From assembly GCF_003386195.1 (NCBI RefSeq), contig NZ_QRDX01000006.1, positions 186,001-250,000 of the forward strand: a stretch of 64,000 bases of DNA. Reading direction: 5' to 3'. Position 1 is the first letter of the stretch. Each line of letters begins with the position of its first letter. Shown in pieces: positions 61,923 to 64,000 of the stretch. The DNA comes from Seonamhaeicola aphaedonensis (GTDB lineage: Bacteria; Bacteroidota; Bacteroidia; Flavobacteriales; Flavobacteriaceae). The translations under genes and the position numbers were made by a program. Below the pieces are notes generated by a model. It made no database searches. It saw nothing but the letters and a program-made list of their open reading frames with translations, and was not told the origin of the DNA.

Positions 61923-62693
61923 TTACTTATTAGCTAACACAGTAGCTTTACCTATAAATACATCTATGTTTGAAGCCTCTGAGGATTCAGAGTAATCGGC
62001 TTTAATTCTTTCAAAGTAAGATAAGGCTTTATCGGCTTTTCCTAAATCTAATGCAATATTACCAGCTTTATACAAATACATAGGTGTTGTAAACTCATTG
62101 TCACGCAATTTAATAGCTTGCTCGTAATAATCTAAAGCGTCCTCTGGCTGATTTAACTGCACAAAAGCGTCACCAATATTACCTTTAGCTAAGGGTGCTA
62201 AAATCTCGTCATCACTTTTAAAGTTACTCAAATGTTCTACTGCATTTTTATAATCCTTCAATCTTAAATACGCAGTTCCAGCATAATAACTCGCTAAATT
62301 AGCAGCGTCTGTGCCACTGTATTCATTTATAATATCAAGCATTCCAAACTTTCCTTCACCTCCGTTTAAGGCTAAGTTATAAAGTGAATCTTTTTCAACT
62401 GCCGTTTGGGCTTCATCAAAATATTTTTGCGCTTGAAACATGTCGTTCATGGCGGTTATTTGCTTAGGTTTAGCTATAAACTCTTTATAACCCATAGTTC
62501 CTAAAACCACAGCAGCCACAACCCCAATGATAATAAAAATATATTTTTGGTTTTTTTCAACAAAAGCTTCTGTTTTTGAAGCGCCTTCATCAAGGGTATT
62601 AAAAACCTCAGCTGTTGTAGATCCTTCTTCAATGTTCTGCTGCTTTTCTTCCTTGGTTTTTGGTTTATATCCTCTCTTCTTGTACGTTGCCAT
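61923..62693 (-). CDS. TPR-repeat membrane protein (YfgM-like)
   Basis: 256 residues: Lys-rich cytoplasmic N-terminus, one membrane segment (YIFIIIGVVAAVVLGTMG, ~51-68), then tetratricopeptide repeats (~85-250: LNGGEGKFGMLD, YYAGTAYLRLKDYKNAVEHL, AKGNIGDAFVQLNQPEDALDYY, YKAGNIALDLGKADKALSYF). The arrangement resembles YfgM-type periplasmic chaperone partners of the Sec machinery. It heads the - strand series ribH-mutL. Confidence 0.82.
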   Translation of the reverse strand: MATYKKRGYKPKTKEEKQQNIEEGSTTAEVFNTLDEGASKTEAFVEKNQKYIFIIIGVVAAVVLGTMGYKEFIAKPKQITAMNDMFQAQKYFDEAQTAVEKDSLYNLALNGGEGKFGMLDIINEYSGTDAANLASYYAGTAYLRLKDYKNAVEHLSNFKSDDEILAPLAKGNIGDAFVQLNQPEDALDYYEQAIKLRDNEFTTPMYLYKAGNIALDLGKADKALSYFERIKADYSESSEASNIDVFIGKATVLANK

Positions 62694-62714
62694 ATATTAT
62701 AAATTAATGCGCCG

Positions 62715-62722
62715 CAAAAATA
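62715..62722 (-). promoter_or_regulatory. candidate -7 box for the TPR-ribH genes
   Basis: The - strand reads TATTTTTG, matching TAnnTTTG, 22 bases upstream of the TPR gene start. No TTG at normal -33 distance was found. Confidence 0.4.
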
Positions 62723-62830
62723 TAATTTTTCTTAATAACTAAAAGGCTATTTATTTGATATTTTTCAATAATTTGCACTTCTTTTTACAGGTTTTTTCCC
62801 TTAAATAGACTTAAAATTGCTTTTGGCTAC

Positions 62831-63910
62831 ATGATTTTAAAATCACTTTCATTACTTAACTACAAAAATTTTGATAGCAAATCGTTTATTTTCAATGAAA
62901 AAATAAATTGTATTGTTGGTAATAATGGTATTGGAAAAACCAATGTTTTAGATGCCATCTACCATTTGTCTTTTGGGAAAAGTTATTTTAATCCGGTGGC
63001 CACTCAAAATATAAAACACGGTGAAGATTTTTTTGTAGTTAATGGTGACTATGTTAAGGATGAGAAAACCGAAAAAATAGTTGTTAGCCTTAAACGTGGA
63101 CAGAAAAAAGTCATTAAACGCAATGGTAAAGCCTACGAAAAATTCAGCGAACATATTGGTTTCTTACCTTTAGTAATTATTTCACCAGCAGATAGGGATT
63201 TGATCATTGAAGGCAGTGATACCAGACGAAAGTTCATTGATAGCGTAATCTCGCAAAGTGATAAAATGTATTTAAGCCTCCTAATTAATTACAATAAAAT
63301 ATTGGCGCAACGCAATGCCTTATTAAAATATTTTGCGCTAAACCATACATTTAATAAGGATACCCTTGAGGTTTACAATAACCAACTCACTGAATACGGT
63401 ACGCAAATTTTTGAAAAGCGAAACACGTTTTTAAAAGCCTTTATTCCCATTTTTAAAAAACGTTATCACGCCATTAGTAACGTTAATGAAGAGGTTGATT
63501 TGGTGTATCACAGCCATTTGTTTGATGATGATTTAAACGCGCTTTTAATAAACGTACTCAACAAAGACAAAGCCCTACAATACACCAGTGTAGGTATTCA
63601 TAAAGACGATTTACATTTCAATATTGAAACCCATCCTATAAAAAAGTTTGGAAGTCAAGGACAACAAAAATCGTTTTTAATTGCTTTAAAGCTGGCTCAA
63701 TTTGATTTTATAAAAGCCCAAAGTGGCGTACTGCCAATTTTATTGCTAGATGATATTTTTGATAAACTAGACGAACAACGTGTTGCTCAAATTATTAAAT
63801 TAGTAGATGATGAAAATTTTGGACAGTTATTTATAAGTGACACCCATGCAGACCGTACCGAAAAAGCTGTTAAACAAGTGCATCAATCTTATGAGATTTT
63901 TAAACTTTAA
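62831..63910 (+). CDS. recF: DNA replication and repair protein RecF
   Basis: 359 residues, SMC-like ATPase that loads RecA at gaps. Walker [19 protein letters not shown] near residue 33, [16 protein letters not shown]-type segment ([19 protein letters not shown]), signature [18 protein letters not shown] and Walker [15 protein letters not shown]. It is divergent from the TPR gene and followed after 2 bases by a DUF721/DciA-like gene. Confidence 0.96.
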   Translation: MILKSLSLLNYKNFDSKSFIFNEKINCIVGNNGIGKTNVLDAIYHLSFGKSYFNPVATQNIKHGEDFFVVNGDYVKDEKTEKIVVSLKRGQKKVIKRNGKAYEKFSEHIGFLPLVIISPADRDLIIEGSDTRRKFIDSVISQSDKMYLSLLINYNKILAQRNALLKYFALNHTFNKDTLEVYNNQLTEYGTQIFEKRNTFLKAFIPIFKKRYHAISNVNEEVDLVYHSHLFDDDLNALLINVLNKDKALQYTSVGIHKDDLHFNIETHPIKKFGSQGQQKSFLIALKLAQFDFIKAQSGVLPILLLDDIFDKLDEQRVAQIIKLVDDENFGQLFISDTHADRTEKAVKQVHQSYEIFKL

Positions 63911-63912
63911 AA

Positions 63913-64000
63913 ATGCCTAAACGCCATAATGAACATATCAGTATTAAAGATGCCCTAAAAGAGTTTGTAGAAGCTAACAATCTAGAAAAAGGCTTAGACA
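63913..64000 (+). CDS. DUF721/DciA-like protein (3' end outside window)
   Basis: Starts MPKRHNEHISIKDALKEFV and runs open to the window edge; only about 29 residues are visible. The start and the position right after recF match the DUF721/DciA-type proteins found there in Bacteroidota, which in other bacteria load the replicative helicase. The call depends mostly on position. Confidence 0.6.
   Translation, partial: MPKRHNEHISIKDALKEFVEANNLEKGLD

Noticed and set aside
1-64000. Phage, transposon, CRISPR or defence island
   Set aside because: No integrase, transposase, Cas protein, spaced repeat array or known defence gene was recognised; the only repeats are REP-like units and short shared blocks.

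Overview
This window looks like the chromosome of a member of the Flavobacteriaceae (Bacteroidota). The DNA is AT-rich. It carries a SusC/SusD pair, many lipoproteins, a type IX secretion (type B) C-terminal sorting domain, flavobacterial promoter -7 boxes (TAnnTTTG), and the housekeeping block parA-parB-DUF5683-dapB-lepB-WbqC. I see no phage, transposase, CRISPR array or obvious defence island.

Region 1 (2-39978) is a very large polysaccharide utilisation locus whose content points to eukaryotic N-glycans of the high-mannose type. On the + strand (2-5462) lie a ROK sugar kinase (cut by the window edge), a six-hairpin glycosidase-like lipoprotein, a kinase-like/mannose-6-phosphate isomerase fusion and two exported RidA-type proteins. 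On the - strand (36173 down to 5594) lie four GH92 alpha-mannosidases, a GH99 endo-alpha-mannosidase, a GH130 mannoside phosphorylase, a GHL10-type lipoprotein, a CBM9-like protein, a second mannose-6-phosphate isomerase, a sodium:solute symporter, a huge TSP3-repeat T9SS cargo protein, SusC, SusD, a two-LamG surface lipoprotein, a FucP-type permease and a PNGase F. A LytS-type kinase/LytTR regulator pair (36278-38061) starts divergently from the GH92 end. A NagB-PIG-L fusion (38065-39978) closes the locus. Inferred flow: PNGase F frees glycans from protein; GH92 and GH99 trim mannose; SusCD and the symporters import; GH130 phosphorolyses the Man-beta-1,4-GlcNAc core; kinase, isomerases and NagB feed fructose-6-phosphate into glycolysis. 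No enzyme that plainly cuts the chitobiose bond is visible.

Region 2 (39979-44570) holds a 560-bp gene-free stretch, a tRNA-Pro(UGG) on the - strand, and an operon of TonB-dependent receptor, PQQ-type sugar dehydrogenase and cytochrome c. The 560-bp stretch shares two sequence blocks with the susC upstream region, which suggests common regulation.

Region 3 (44637-55994, + strand) is housekeeping: uridine kinase, DivIC/FtsB, both methylmalonyl-CoA mutase subunits with an unknown lipoprotein between them, a heavy-metal-binding-domain protein, ParA, ParB, a DUF5683 protein, DapB, signal peptidase I, a WbqC-family protein and a DUF6122-like membrane protein.

Region 4 (55996-62693, - strand) holds an endonuclease/exonuclease/phosphatase-family protein, two tandem rhomboid proteases, MutL, two small paralogous membrane proteins, lumazine synthase and a TPR membrane protein. 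RecF and the start of a DUF721/DciA-like gene follow on the + strand to the window end. Two REP-like palindromic elements lie at 54976-55055 and 57086-57168.
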